A stretch of DNA of 64,000 nucleotides from Pachyseris speciosa. Taxonomy: Eukaryota; Cnidaria; Anthozoa; Scleractinia; Pachyseridae. Both the position numbers and the translations under genes were made by a program. Below the pieces are notes generated by a model that was not told where the DNA came from, made no database searches, and saw nothing but the letters and a program-made list of their open reading frames with translations. Positions 37,650 through 52,100 of the stretch are shown piece after piece; the first letter of the stretch is position 1; each line of letters begins with the position of its first letter. The stretch spans positions 218,501-282,500 of the forward strand of contig JAEMWC010000140.1 in the NCBI GenBank assembly GCA_016490735.1, read 5' to 3'.

Positions 37650-40115
37650 TCGCAAAAGAGAAACAATAAGCCACGTTAATTTGGGAATCAAAGAAGTCAG
37701 TTTGATCTGAAAGTGAACCAGCTTCCTTAGCACTTTGTAAAATGTGCTAAGAGACTCAAAGGCTGGTAGATAAAGAACGAGTTATGAAAAGTTCTACAAA
37801 TGAGACCAAATTCCAAAACGATGAGAAAGTACATAATGTGAATTTGTACGGATAATCTCAAAATATAATTAGGGAAAGAGGAATGAAACCCTTGATACAG
37901 TAAAACAAGAAATAATTCACTACTTTTAATACTTCCCTTCTTTCTTGCCAGAGGGCTCAGATTGATTTCCTGATTAAATGTTTCAACGTTTAAACTCTTG
38001 TCAGTGGTAATATAGCAGTACATTGATAAACACGTGTATAGATATCCAGCGTTCTACTGATCATTCTTACTTAACAATCCAATATCCTCCTTAGTTAAAA
38101 GGCCTCCATTACAGCGTTTTAAAACTTTGTTCCTCGGTCGTTGCCATTGTCATGGTTCTTCATTCAACCCCATTGCAAGTCTATTTCATACCAGCGTTGA
38201 GCTTCCTCAGACATGCACAGATACATTGCATTTATTTGTTCTAAACATAACGGCATAACGGGGCTTGGGAAACTCAATTTGGACAACAAAACTTGGAGTG
38301 AATTTGACCCAAACGAGACACTCGCTTGCTGGGTGAGAGCCGTCACTATCTTGAGGTTCCAAGGGTCTAATCGCAAACTGCTGGATTGCGACAAGAACAG
38401 GGACTACTGGACTTTGGTTCCAACAGCAGTTTATTATCCAAGCTTGTACCCACAAACGTAATCATACAGTAATGCAATCGCCTCGCTGTACATATTTAGG
38501 TATTATACCTGGTTTTGTCCATGATTATACAATATTGGCGCTAACAAAAGGGACCTAACAGAACTGTAGCTATACAACTTTTCTTTGAAGATAGCGACGT
38601 AAATCTCAATGATGAGCTTTTCGCGCCGTTACATGACAACTATTAAAAAAAACATTTAGAAATTCTCAATGGTGTAAATTTAAAAGGACACCGTGATTTT
38701 GGAGCGGAACTGGTTAAGGAAAGATAAATTATCCTGCAGCGGATAATTAACAAAAGTAACAAGTCTGCAATCTGAACTTAATTACCCTACTCAGGTGGTT
38801 TGGCAAGTATGTTATTTACTGGAATAACTGCTGTCGGCTTTTCTATGAGCATGTTTTATCATTTTTTTTGTGTTTTTTATAGTCCCTAAAAGCTAGAAAT
38901 TAATGAAATAACCCAAGCAACAAATAAATCCAATATCTATTGAAAAGTTCGAAAAAAAAAAAGCGAAAAATGCATGTAAATTGACATTTACTGAAAGCTA
39001 AATACGGTCCAATAAAGCGGAACGTTGAAAAACTAATCATTAGCGGCCTTTCTAAAGCACAACGATAAAAGGTACAATAAAACCCTCTTTGATGAAATAT
39101 CGAAGCTAACCCCAATATGAAAAAGAGTAAAATATCACAGACGGTTAAGTTAAGAAATGCTGAAATATTCTTCTGACAACGAACACCGACCGTTTTTCGA
39201 TCAAACTGGAACGGGGTTTTTGTTCGCGCCCTCTCTTTTCTGTTTCTTTCTCCCTCTTTTTTTTTTATTTACAGATTTTGTGGAGAGTTTGCTTTTCTCT
39301 CACTCTTTCTTTTTTTAAACTCTTCTGTCTTTCTGTCACGGAAATCAGTGGAACTACTACTATCAGATAAGCATACTTGTTTCAGTAGGGTTGGCCCGCA
39401 TGTTTTGCTTTGATTTTGCGCAAGAAAATCTTTGGTTATTCCTCAGCACAGCTCAAAGACACAAGAATTGCTTTCGTTAATCTCTTTGGATTATATTAAA
39501 TGGCCTTTTCTTCCTGTAATAGCCGTTTGGTATTAAAAGGCATCTCACGTAGCTATACGTGATGACGTCACAATCCTATCAAATCACTTTGAAAATGCCT
39601 TTTCGCATAATATCCTTGTGCATAAACAGATTGGTATTAATCGGTACTTCCATGTATCTATGTATCTATCAACCCATATCTTTACTTGTTGTAGCGTCGC
39701 CGCTTATGCTGTTATACATAGTATAATTAATTGCTATTAATCTTATATGTAATTTCGCAAGAACTAAGCAAGAACTAAGCGTATTTACACAAAAAGCGTG
39801 GATTGATGAGCAAATCTTAGACCAGTTATCGTTCTGTGATTGTACAGTAAAATATTGAAAAAGACACTTGTCTTTTCTACAAAAAGTTTAACACATAACC
39901 TATCTCAGCTGTGAAACACTATCGAAAACTCTTGATTAAGGTCAATAAGGATTCTATTCTATTCTCCATGAAACATAGGTTAAGCGTTTCCACATGCAAT
40001 CTGTGTTTTTATATAATTCTATTACAATATGAAAGTTTCTATATTTCTACAACAAGAGAGTTCTATTTTCTACGTTGATCCTCAATTTGATGAGGGGTCG
40101 ATGCATCTGAACGCT
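37650..40115. other. Non-coding stretch, no gene recognised
   Basis: Opposed short frames around 38164-38461 show no known domain. The rest is AT-rich with no clear repeats by eye. Confidence 0.4.
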
Positions 40116-43100
40116 TTACAGACGGCTGTCGTACGTTTCCCTTGGCAGCTCATGAATGCTGACCTGGGCGAGAGTTAGGATACCTGTCTCCACTCTCTTT
40201 CTTTTGGTGTCCGTAATTGTGTCACCACTTTCTTCAGCTGTTTTATTGCGATCATTTTCTTCCAGGGCAAAGCTAACTGCTCCAGCATCTTTGAGTGTAC
40301 TGGACACCGACGGCATATTGAGTTTGCCAGATTGCAGTTGTTGTTTGAGAATATTTTTCCCAGTTATTCCACGAATTTCGCCCTGTAGATCGTTGAGAGG
40401 CAGAAGCAAGGCCAGGCAACAAGAGAATGACCATTGTGGATTTTTGCGCCATTCTTTTATGTAATGATAGATGTATACGGCGTACTGAACTGCAAATTAA
40501 ACAAAAACAACAACGACAACAATGCTTTTTTACTCTAAACAGTTTAAGACATATTTACATAGTAAGTGATAAAACTACAGTTCCTTAAAAAATAGATATG
40601 CTTAAAGTTGATCCAGGAGGATAAAAGAACCTTGCGCTTTTCGAGTTATTCTCCTGCCCTTTAAGTGCAGGACAAAATAAGATTAAAGGATTGAAAGAGA
40701 TGAGTAAAAAAAGTGCAAACACAAGGAGACAGACCGAACCATATGAGCAGCGGATATTCGAAGGAGTTAAATGTTCAAAATGTTAAAGTTATCTCATGGA
40801 ATTTTCGAGTTGTCCAGAGAAGAGGTACGGTTGCGCGCTTTGAGGTTGGGTTCATAAAGATTTGTTATTTCTTAACCAAATTGCTGCTTACGAGTACAAA
40901 TTTTTAAAGTGATAACTACCTCAAGAAATAATCCCACACGGTTTCTAGTTGCAGAAAATCACAAGAAATCGTATTTCGGATAAGAGCTGGAAGTCATGGC
41001 TAGCACAACAGCCGTAGTCGGTTTCCAGGATCGCAATTTGATCTCAAAGGATTCCATTTTCAGTGGGATATCATTATTCACAATGAGTTCGTTTAAGCTC
41101 GTTGCGTTTTAAGAACGAAAAAATATCTAAAGCCGAGACACCTTTATCTGCATCATACTTTTTCCGCTAGCCAAATTTGGATTCACAGTTGCTACTTCGC
41201 GCGAAACAAAATTATCTGAGGAACCTAAGGTTGCAAGCACCTGCACTTGTTGGTGAGGCCTGTACAAACCAATTTGTCATCACTGGAATTTACGAATACA
41301 TCTTCTTTTAACTGACGACATTGAACAGGGTGGCCATACAAATCAGTTCCAAATTTGATCAACTACTTGAAAACAAATGTAATTTACATTTGGAAGCAAC
41401 TGAGTCCAATGAAAGCAGTCACAGATGTTTGATAGTGCTGTTTACTGCAACTCCTTGGCAGAGCAAATGTTGATTCGTTCGCTAATCGAAACCAACATTA
41501 CCGTCCGCACTTAACACCAGATGAGTAGTCGAACCATGCTGAATTAAAAATTCATTTTATACAATTTAACGTCATTACCCATCAGTGCACACTGGACAGA
41601 AAAGCAAAACAAATCTGGAATGTAGAACGAAACGATGCCCAATCGGAACGTTGAATTCCTTTGTTCAGAGGTAATTAGAATAGAAGATGTATAGGGTAAA
41701 GGAAATATTAAAATAAAACAACAAATTAATTCAATTTTACCAGTACTTGATTTTCAAATGTAAAGACTAAATCGGGAAGAAAAATATGAGCAACATTGGC
41801 TTCTGTATCACCACTAAACTTGTAATAACAACCCTAAATGTAACACCAACCGTCAATGTAATAAACGTTAACGCTAAATGTGATAACTTAAATATTCCCG
41901 CACCGCAAATTTAATAAATTTTCACGCTAAATGAAATACACCAACCAACTGTGGGGTCACGTGACCAGTACAAAAGCGATGGCTAAGCTTAACTTAAACA
42001 AAGGGTGAGAATGAGGATTTTAGGGCAAGAGTTATTGTTTTGGCTTTGGGTTAATGTTCTGAGGCTTGGGGTAAGGCTAAATTAATAGGCTATGGTTAGA
42101 TAAAGAATTAAGGTAGGATTAGGGTTAGGATTGGGGTTGGGATTGGGGTTGGGATTGGGGCTAGGTTTAGGATTAGGGCTGGGGTTAAGATTAGGTTTAG
42201 GATTAGGACTAGGGTTATGTTTAAGGTTAGGGTTAGGGTCAAAATGTCCAGTGTTCCTGCTTCCATATTGCGCTTTGCTACAATACCAAGCTCTTAAGGC
42301 CTGTTGGAGGTAGCCCATCCCCTCCAACTCCCCGTCGTTTGCTCAGGATTTCACAAAGATTTGCATTATTACTATTTTCCATGACTTCTTCCTGTTTGCA
42401 GGCTCCACAAAGTGATAATGCAAAATGAGCTGAAAAAGTATAGAGTACTATAAACCTTCGAACAGTTGAATGTTCTCCAAGTCATTTTCCCTCAGGCAAC
42501 CGACTTTTAACTTCCCATGAATACCCTCTATCATGACAGATAATTATCCATAAAGAGAAAAGAAAACATTCCTTTGACAAAGAAGGGTAGGGAAAAAAAA
42601 AACACGTGTTCTGTTTATTGATCTTTATGTTTCTTCTCAACCACAACAGTTTATTGTACCCCTCGCCCATATGATCACAAGAAGGGGAGAATGTCTCCCT
42701 AGCGGTCATTATAGAGGGCTAGCAATTATTTAGACGCCAGGCCAGACCACTAACTTCTCTAACGCACTATTTGATTTATGAATTGCGAACATAAGAGATG
42801 ATGTATTATGTAAGAGAAAACGTTTTTGGCCAGTAAAAAAGACCAGAGGGAAAACGACTTGAAGAACATCCAACTGTTCAAAGGTTTTGAATGGTATCAG
42901 AACAAGCTGACAATATATTTAGATTCTTAGGATATGAATTGACTTTTCTCTAGATTTCATTCGCAAATTTTATTGGAATCTTTGTCATTTTTTTTAAATC
43001 GTACTTTGTATATAGATGTATTTTTAGTTTTTGACTTTTGAATTGTGTCACCAATTAGCGAAAGCTAGAACGACTGACACGTTATACATTTACTGTTGGT

Positions 43101-46100
43101 TAGTGTATTACATTTAGCATGAAAGTAGTTTACATTTGCGGTGGGGTACGCTACTTCATTTACAGGTATAGCTTTAAAGTTTATTACATTTACGGTTGGG
43201 ATTACATTTAGGGTTGTTACAGGCCTCTAGTGAGCGTTAAAAGTGAGCATTCAGGACCAGGATCAGCTACCAATTAAAATAGATAGACAAATGGTTTAAC
43301 TATTCGAATTTGAGTAAAAAGGAAAACTAATAACAGGTAGTCCAACATATCACTGGAAACCCTTAAAAAAGCATTTAAAACCAGTTTAGCTCATATCTGA
43401 GACACAAGTGTCTAGGGAAATATAATATTATCATAAATCGCGTCGGATAAAATACTTTGACAATGGCGAATGAAAGGGATACAACATGGTCTCAGGTGTG
43501 ATTTGCTTTGGGATCACAATAATCTAGACGCAAATCGAAATGAAGTTTAGACAAATGGATACTTAAAGTGCACCTAACACCAAAAAATTGTTTTCGCTTA
43601 AATAAATCTTTGCACCTGTACGAAACGTATTGCGCCGTTTTGAGCCTTTTAAAACCAAATATTGACTTTTTATAGGCTGCAAAAGTTACGGAATTTAGCC
43701 ATCATCTGTCCCACGACCGAGCTAGTAAGGGGCATGGGTCTATTCCTTACATGACGTCACAAACCGATTTCCATCGCATTAAGTCTTTGTAAACATGCAT
43801 GCAAAGCAGTTTTTGACGTCATGTAAGGAATAGACCCATGCCCCTTACTAGCTCGGTCGTGGGACAGTTGATTCGTAACTTTTACAGCCTATAAAAAGAC
43901 AAGATTTGGTTAAAAAAGGCGCAAAAAGGCGCGGTGTGTTTCGAACTGGTGTAAAGATTTATTTAAGCGAAAAAAATATTTTGGGGTTAGTTGCACTTTA
44001 ACTTTCTATTACATAAAGAAATCTTATGATAAATTATAAATTTATCTACATAAAAAATAAATTTACTTCCCATTTACATTTATAGCCGACATTGTCTTAC
44101 TATCCCCTTACTGATAACCTGGTAACGCGACTTAATTTACTTTCCTCAGTTAAATTGCTGTTGTTCTTTTACAGAACAAGCATCATACTCACCGACAAGG
44201 ATCCCAATTACCAGTGAGTTTGCCCCAATCACCAGAATCTTGAACATGATGTTGTCCATGTACGAGTCGACTGAGGAAGAAATGCCTTCTTTGGAAATTC
44301 TACTCACAGCTCCTATTCCCAGGTTTACGAAGGTGACGGCAAGAGATGACAGCATCAACTTGTTTTCCAGCGGATCCACTATGGGCCTCTTGTAGGCGAA
44401 GAAAATTCCATACAGACCTGACAAGACGCAAGCTAATCCAATGTAGGCCCTGCTTTCGCCTCCAACAAGGATTATTCCTGATGTTAAAATAACCTTCCGA
44501 GCAGTTTCAATTAGTTCCCAATACCATGAGTGAGTGTTATAATTTTCGAAGAGGAATCTTAATCCTGCGATTAACTCAGTGCCTGGCCGCTGGGTCTCAA
44601 TCCTTTCTTCGTCATCTTCTTCGTCATATGCCTTTACGGACCTGCGCTGTCTCCAAAGAATAGTCAAAGATGCAATGGGCAGACACATGATGTACCCAAT
44701 AGCGCAGTATGCAACGATCACGGGACGATTGAACCCTTGGGTTGAACAGTTGATGCTGTAATCAACTTTTAGGAACTTGTGACAGTTCTGTTGTTTTTCG
44801 TTGAGGCACAGTGTACGACAGGAAAGGGGGAGAACGTTGGCCGTCTTCGAGCAAGTGCTTAGGTAGGTAATGTAGAGGAAGAAGAACACAACTCTGTAAG
44901 CCAACTCTTTCGACTGTGAGGTTTTCTTCGATTTCTCCTCTTCGCTTAAGATCTTCCGGCGTAAAAAGAGCTTTCCGATTCCGTAAGCAGCAGATACCAC
45001 AAAGATGACAGTAGCATTCATGGCGAGAATGGCATACAAGCTTCCAAATGCATCGACCTTTAAATTTGGAAGAATGCAGTGAATGGGAGCGATCTGAAAA
45101 ACATTCAGCTGCAATATCTCAGAATATTTTCCAATTACGGCAAGGGAGTCAGGCCATTTTATGTATGAGAAGGCTTCAAGGACGCCAAATGTTACTTGGT
45201 AGAAACCGATAACAATCTTCAGTCTTCCAAGGATAACGTCCACTGAAGAACGGCCTTTTTCCTTGTCGCTTTCTCTTTTGCTTTTCCAAACCACAACTGC
45301 AGTGACAAGCACAATTGATGCGCCAATGGCTGAAAGCTGTCCGATCATCCATTTCTTCGATGGGCAGGCTTTGCATGTTTGTAATTGTTTGTAATGTCCG
45401 TCACTGCAAACTTGACATAATGGGCCTTCATAGCCAACATCGCATGAAGAGTTGATACCTCCCTTGCATGACTCCGGCCTCGGGCATTTATGAGGTTGAG
45501 GCAGACTGTATGGGTATTCAACAAGAGATTGATTTCCAGTTGAATAGTTCGCGCGTGGCTCAGCAATAAACGAGTCATTGGCAAGATTGGAAGTTAACTG
45601 CTCATAAAGTTCTTTGTGTGTTTCATTTTCCCATTTCCACCAATAACCAGACTTGAGTGTGACAGAGTCCTTAACGCATTCCAGCCCATCTTGCTCACAC
45701 AGTTCACAGCTCTCAAACATATGTCGTCGAAAGAATCCTTTGAGACATGCACATGCCCGAAATCCAGCAAAGGAGTTCGCAGTCCCTATGACAAAATTAT
45801 TCATAAGGAAGTTATTTTCCATATGAATACATGTAAAATACAGATACGTTGTTCCTGAATAAACATATTTCCATCGTGCGATATCACCTCCTCATCTTCG
45901 TTCCGAGTTGGCATGCTACCCAAATATAGAACTGATAACCGTGTTTATATCGGTATTTTGCGTATCTGTTGTGGTATTAAATTTACTTTGGTATGAAATT
46001 ATTTCATACCAGTATGAAATTTATTTCCTTTGTCTCCTGACCCTAATTATTCATAGGAGATAAAGGAAATAAATTTAATACTGGTATGAAATAATTTCAT

Positions 46101-49100
46101 GCCAAAGTAAATTTCATACCACAACACATCGGACACGCAAAGGCCCACTTGGAAGTTCACCGCAGCGACATAAGTGGCAATGTCATCCAGCACAATATGA
46201 AAGCGACAACTGTTGTTATTCATGTCTTCTCTCTCATGAATCTAAATTCCCTCTGACTTAACCGGATCTTTTGAGCACTAAAGTGTGCAACTCAAGCAGT
46301 TTAAGGCCTGGGTCAGGGGGCGTTTATTAGAGAAAACGGTTTTTTGTGATATACAGCCCAGGGGAATGACACTGAAACGAAATTCGGCACATGGGTAGTT
46401 CTCATCATCCTTAACATTTTGACGTGCAATAAACGTTATCTTAGATCACGTGGCGTGTCACGTGACCATTTCTTTGAAATCATGACTTATTTAAGGAGTA
46501 GGTGACTTTTGTGGATATAGTATCGAATAAAACGCTTTTCTTATGCGTATTAATTATTTCCAGCGTCTCAAGTTTGGAGTGACCGTCCATCGTTCTCAAC
46601 AAAAAAGTTGTGAGGGCAAAGGTCATTTTCTTCCCAGAATTCAACCTTTAGCTGTTGATAATTTAAAACTAAAACTCGTGAGCAATCACTCCAAGCGTAG
46701 AAAGTTAGATATGTTGGATTTAAATTAAAAACGCTGATTTATTTATCTGTTAACTTAAAATCCGCCACCGCATCGCCGATTTAAGTCTTTTTCAAATTTT
46801 GATCACGTGACTGATCACGTGATCAAATTTATACGTTAAGGCAAACAAGGACAACAAGATTTATCTTCAGGGAAAGTTTCATCCGGTTCTAGGCAATCTG
46901 GAAGAAGATATTGGCGATCAACCATATTTATGAACATATTTCTAAACCCAGGCCTTAAACTGCTTGAGAACACGAACGCGTAATTGAAACGGTTCAAACA
47001 ACATCAAACTTATATGTTCGCAGAGGCCGTGGTGTTTCAGTATTGGTAGAATGTTAAAAATATTGGAAATAAAGCGCAAACCGAACTATTTGCTTTCTTG
47101 TGGAAAAAAGGCAATTTGTTTCTCACTGTTCAAATACGGGCATCCAAACCTCATTAACTTTCGGCCAATGATCAAATCTCTACGTTTAAGCTGGATTGCA
47201 CAATTTCTAGATAATGATTGCAGAAATAATTGGAAAGCTTTCCGCAATCATTGTTTCAATAAGTATGTTGCTGGGTTTAATTTTAAAATGCAATTATGAT
47301 GCCAGCTACTCTGACACGAAGCTTCCTCGGTTATATGGAGAATTGTTAGAGTATTCGATTCCTAGAATTGTACGGTAACTACGATTTAGGGAATAGTAGA
47401 CAATCTATATACTGTGGAGCAATACCGAGAAAATTATAGGTCATAAGATGCTGTTCTGGCAAAATTAGTTTGATTGAGGGATCTACTTTGTACGAGATTA
47501 ATTGAACGAAATGGTAATTTCTTTTTTATCATTTCAGGAAAGAAGACTTAATCATGCGTCAAACGTAACCCGTGCCTTGCAATTGACTATCTCTCGGAGC
47601 CTTGAGCAAAGTATCCTAACTAAGCCTAAGCCAAATAGAAGAGAAAACTCATGGTCTACAGCTCCATCGTGGCTATATTTTAAGCTATTTGCAGTTTGTT
47701 CTTTTATGCTACGGTTTTCAATCGAAAAAGGACATACAAAACTAGCGAATAATTTTACACAGATACACAACTAACGACGTTCACGAGTTTGCTCATGGGA
47801 CGCCTTGATCTTCATGTTAAGTTCTCCAATAAACAGATAATGTTTTACCAGACTGATGAAATGTATCAGCCGACCTCCTTTCAAAAACGCAGGCTAAACC
47901 GTCTCCTGTTTGTCGTATAACATTGTGTACAAAAATGCAAAATGCTCTTGAAAGACTCCACCAACAACAAAGACTAAACGCACAATAGGCAGCTGTAAAA
48001 GTGCTATTTAACCTGATGTGCCACCGCCACACACTCTATAATTTTTTTTATATCTTTCCGCCATAACTGTCCTTATCATGAACCGTTGTACGTAAGTTAG
48101 CTTTGTCCTCCGGTTAGTTTCAATTTTAATGTAGTGTAAGATTAATTATTATCAAATTAAGAATGATCCTCACAATGAAGTTGTGAACGCAATTTATGCA
48201 ATTGCGAAAAGAAGCCCAAAAAAAATTGGACGGGATTTGAACCCCGAAATGAGTGTGAATGATATATGAAATGATTCATATATGAACTGCGGAAATGAAA
48301 TCAAATGAAGAATTATCCTCGCAGTTGTGCGCGATTCACGCTTCATTAAAAATAGAGATCTTTTCCAAAAAAATAAAAGCTATAATCAGCGAAGTTTCGC
48401 CGTCTAACTTGATTAATTCTCGTCTTTTTGTTTTGCTTGAAACGTTAAGAATCAGCGTTCGGACGGGATGGCGTAAAAACAGCGAAATGTGTTGGCTGTC
48501 GTTCATAATTTTATAGTGGACGGGTCTGCGAGGGAAAAGCTGGCCTGGTTTCGCAAAACGTTGTCTTGGTTATAAGTGTATAATGTTTTGCCGCTGAGAA
48601 TCATTTATTGAGGAAGTATCCTTAGTGGACATGAGAAGTAACAGTAAAACTGTCAAGGTACTTAAAGGTTTCTTGAGTGCTTAGCCAAGCAACGATTTTG
48701 TTTCAAATGGCGCTTATTATGCAGCTCTCCGCGTTCCGAGTGATTGATAACCTACTAAACTATCAGGCTCGTAGTTCTTTTTGTCTTTTCCAGAAACCTT
48801 TATGTCAAAATTGCTTGGCAATTTTTGTAGCTTACTACAAGGTATGTTTGTTAGTTCTACAAAAATCTTCGAACAAACATACGCACCGTACGTTTTTTGC
48901 AATATTTTGTTGTTTTGTGTTTTTTGAACCACGGCATTCCTGTTGACTGCTCTAAACTATCAGGTTGGTACTCCTTTTCCGTCTTTTCTATAGATATTTA
49001 TGCCAAAATGCATAGCAATTTTTCAAGTTTACTACAAGATATTTTTGTTACTTATGTAATTTCTCCACCCACTCCAAGAATCTTGGAACAAACGTACGCA

Positions 49101-52100
49101 TCGTACTTTGTACTTCTAATAATGCAATGCAATGTATTTTTTAACCCGCTTTGAATTCCTTTCAGCTGAAAGTAGTTTGGGCTCTATTTAGCATTGGTCC
49201 ACACATATATTTAGCGATTTACCGAAATTCTTTCAATGATAAATATATATTTATCTGGAGAAATAAAACTTTAACTTCATTAAAGATATGATATATAATA
49301 ATTATAATGTTTACCTTTAGGACAAGCAGTGCAGTCACTTGCACTTTTTCCAGGTGCTTTATCGTAATGGACAAAGGTGCCATCAGGGCACTTTGGACAA
49401 CTGTCACCTACAAACGCTAAGGTGTCTGAGTAGTAACCACCTGAAAGGAGCATTGATACCACACCAAAGTTTTCTAACGATAAGAAAATAGGCTTTGTTT
49501 GTTTCATTAACGATATTAAAATTTCCAGTACACGACAAAAGAAAAGTGAAATAAATTGTATAAAGAACCAGGATTGTTTGCTAACGACAACAAAGTAGTC
49601 TTAACAAAATTAAAGGTTCATCTACGAGGCAAAAGAGAAATGAAACAAATTGTATAAAAAGCAAGGAAGTACTAGTAAGTTTTGGCGAGAAATAATTTTG
49701 TTTTCCTTCTACCTTTATATATAATATCTAACCAATGTTTATCCCTTCCTCGAAAGATAAGTTAGAGCCTACGTTTCATAGCCAGCGAAGCAGTCGATTC
49801 CCTGCCAAACGCTTTCCGGAGAGATCGAGCAAGCAAGCGGGAGAACGAGCGTGACTGTGATGAGCAAAACAATAGGGAAGAAGCGGGAAGGGGTGGGAAG
49901 GCGAATGAATCGCCTGCATGCAATTCCACATATTTTACCGAAGGCTAAGAGAAATGTCGCGCTCTACTGGGACGCCAGCGATCAAATTAGAGCCGATCAT
50001 AATTGAAATAATTAAAAATTAGATTATGAGCTCGAGATTTCTATCGCGTGATAGCTGATGAGGGCGCAGCCCGAATAAGCTATTACGCATAGAAATCAGA
50101 GAACGGCATTAGTGATAGAACTCTAGTAGATTTATTCCAAAACTTGATATAAATGCATGTCACATCAAATGTAAGCTCGGAAAAAAATCTGAGTTCCAGA
50201 TAGGATTTGAACCTACGACCCTCCGCGATCTAGACGGACGCTCTAACCACTGACCTAATGGACACTCTATCGTGAGCAAAGGTGAAATGTGGGCTTTTGA
50301 CTGGAACCATATCATGCGGTCACACAGCCAAATGATGACTAGCACATATGACTCATAATTGCATCACGCAGTCACAATAACCTTTGACTCCCAAAGACGC
50401 ATATTGAAGTCAAATACACCGCTTTTGCTTTCATGACTTATTTCTTTGTGTAAATAGCTCTAAATGGTGCTTTTTGCAATTATCACAGCCAACTAAGTCG
50501 ACAACAATACCAGAATTACGCTGCATAGCACCGTTTGTTTGGGAACAAAACCCAAAATGCCTCTCTTTTGACCAAAGAACAACACCAAAATTACACATTT
50601 TCGTGGTCAACTTTTTAATAAAAAGCATCGCCCAAAAATCAAAATTCTACGTTTACAGCAAACCTTAAAGCCAGACCTTCGCATATGGATAGAAATTTTT
50701 CTCTAACTTCTTCCGCGGGCCACGCTTTTCCATTTTATTGGAGCCAATCTCGCGTATCTCAAGTTGCCTTGTACACGCTCCAAAAGAATTCTGGGAAAGT
50801 AAACTATTCCACGAACATAGAACCCTTCCATTTCCTATTTCAAAGTTTTTTTGTAAGTGTCGGGCCACCCAGTACTACCAGGAAAATATGACGTCGATTG
50901 AACTTTTCACCAGTCGAAACTAATCCAAATTGCCTTAATAGGTCCTGGAATTCTTCCACAAAGTTAGCAGAGGGACAGCATCGGTTATCCACCGCCATAT
51001 TAGCTACGAAGCATATTTGGCGTCTCATTCAGCAAGAAACCGTTCCTTCACCTCTGGCTTCTTTTAAAGGCTTGCCTTTACCCACATTCCAGCTTAATGA
51101 TGTCAGCCTGGGGGCCTTTGTGGAGGGAAATGCTCCAAAAACACTTATAAAGCGGCAAATTTACGACAATCAAGTTTCTTGACTCGGTAAACGAACAACG
51201 GCCGCTAATGTGCGTGACGTCACAACTTAGAGTGAGCCCATAATGACACAAGACCTCTGTTATTTCCATCGAAACTCCTTAAATGAAAAGATTAGTCCTC
51301 CAGACTAATTATCACCAAAATTTTACTAAAAAACTTGCAATAAATTGGGAGTCAAAGGGTTAAGGCATACCATGGCACATATGACTCATAACTGCATCAC
51401 GCAGTCACATTAGGCATAACAAAGATGGAACTACCCAAACCTCCAAAGTGAGTGAATTAAGAAATACAATATGCTAGAAATGCATGTAACATCAACTGGT
51501 TGTGTGACCGCGTGATGCTGTTCAAGTCAAAAGCTCATATTTCACCTTTCTCACCATAGTCTCCAGTAGCTCAGTGGTTAGAGCGTCCGTCTAGATCGCG
51601 GAGGGTCGTGGGTTCAAATCCCATCTGGAACTCGGGTATTTTTTTCTGAGCTTACATTCAATGTAACATGCATTTCTATTTAGCTGTATTTCTTAATTCA
51701 CTCACTTTGGAGGTTTGGTTGGTTGCATCTTTGACATGCCTTAATGTAACTGCGTGATGCACTTATGAGTCATGTGTGCTAGTAATCATTTGGCTATGTG
51801 AATGCGTGATGCGGTTTCAGTCAAAAGTCCACATTCCACCCTTGCTCACCACAGAGTCTCCAATAGCTCAGTGGTTAGAGCGTCCGTCTAGATCGCGGAG
51901 GGTCGTGGGCTCAAATCCCATCTGGAACTCGGTTGTTTTTTTCCTAGCTTTCATTTGATGTTACATGCATTTCTATCACGTTGTATCTCTTAATCATAAT
52001 TGACTTCTGGTAAATATTTTTGGCTGCAATTGGCAAAAGCTTTCGATAATGAATGAGGCCCCGTCTACACTAATGCGTTTTCGAAAACATCGGTTTTCAA

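Noticed and set aside
38164..38461. Overlapping open frames on both strands
   Set aside because: No known domain, no splice partner in phase and no codon pattern favouring either strand.
42082..42327. Frames coding Gly-Leu or Pro-Asn repeats
   Set aside because: Products of the degenerate telomere-like repeat, open by chance.
50191..51931. Functional tRNA genes
   Set aside because: Acceptor stems are mispaired, the three copies share extended flanks, and one copy has a changed B-box, all pointing to SINEs.
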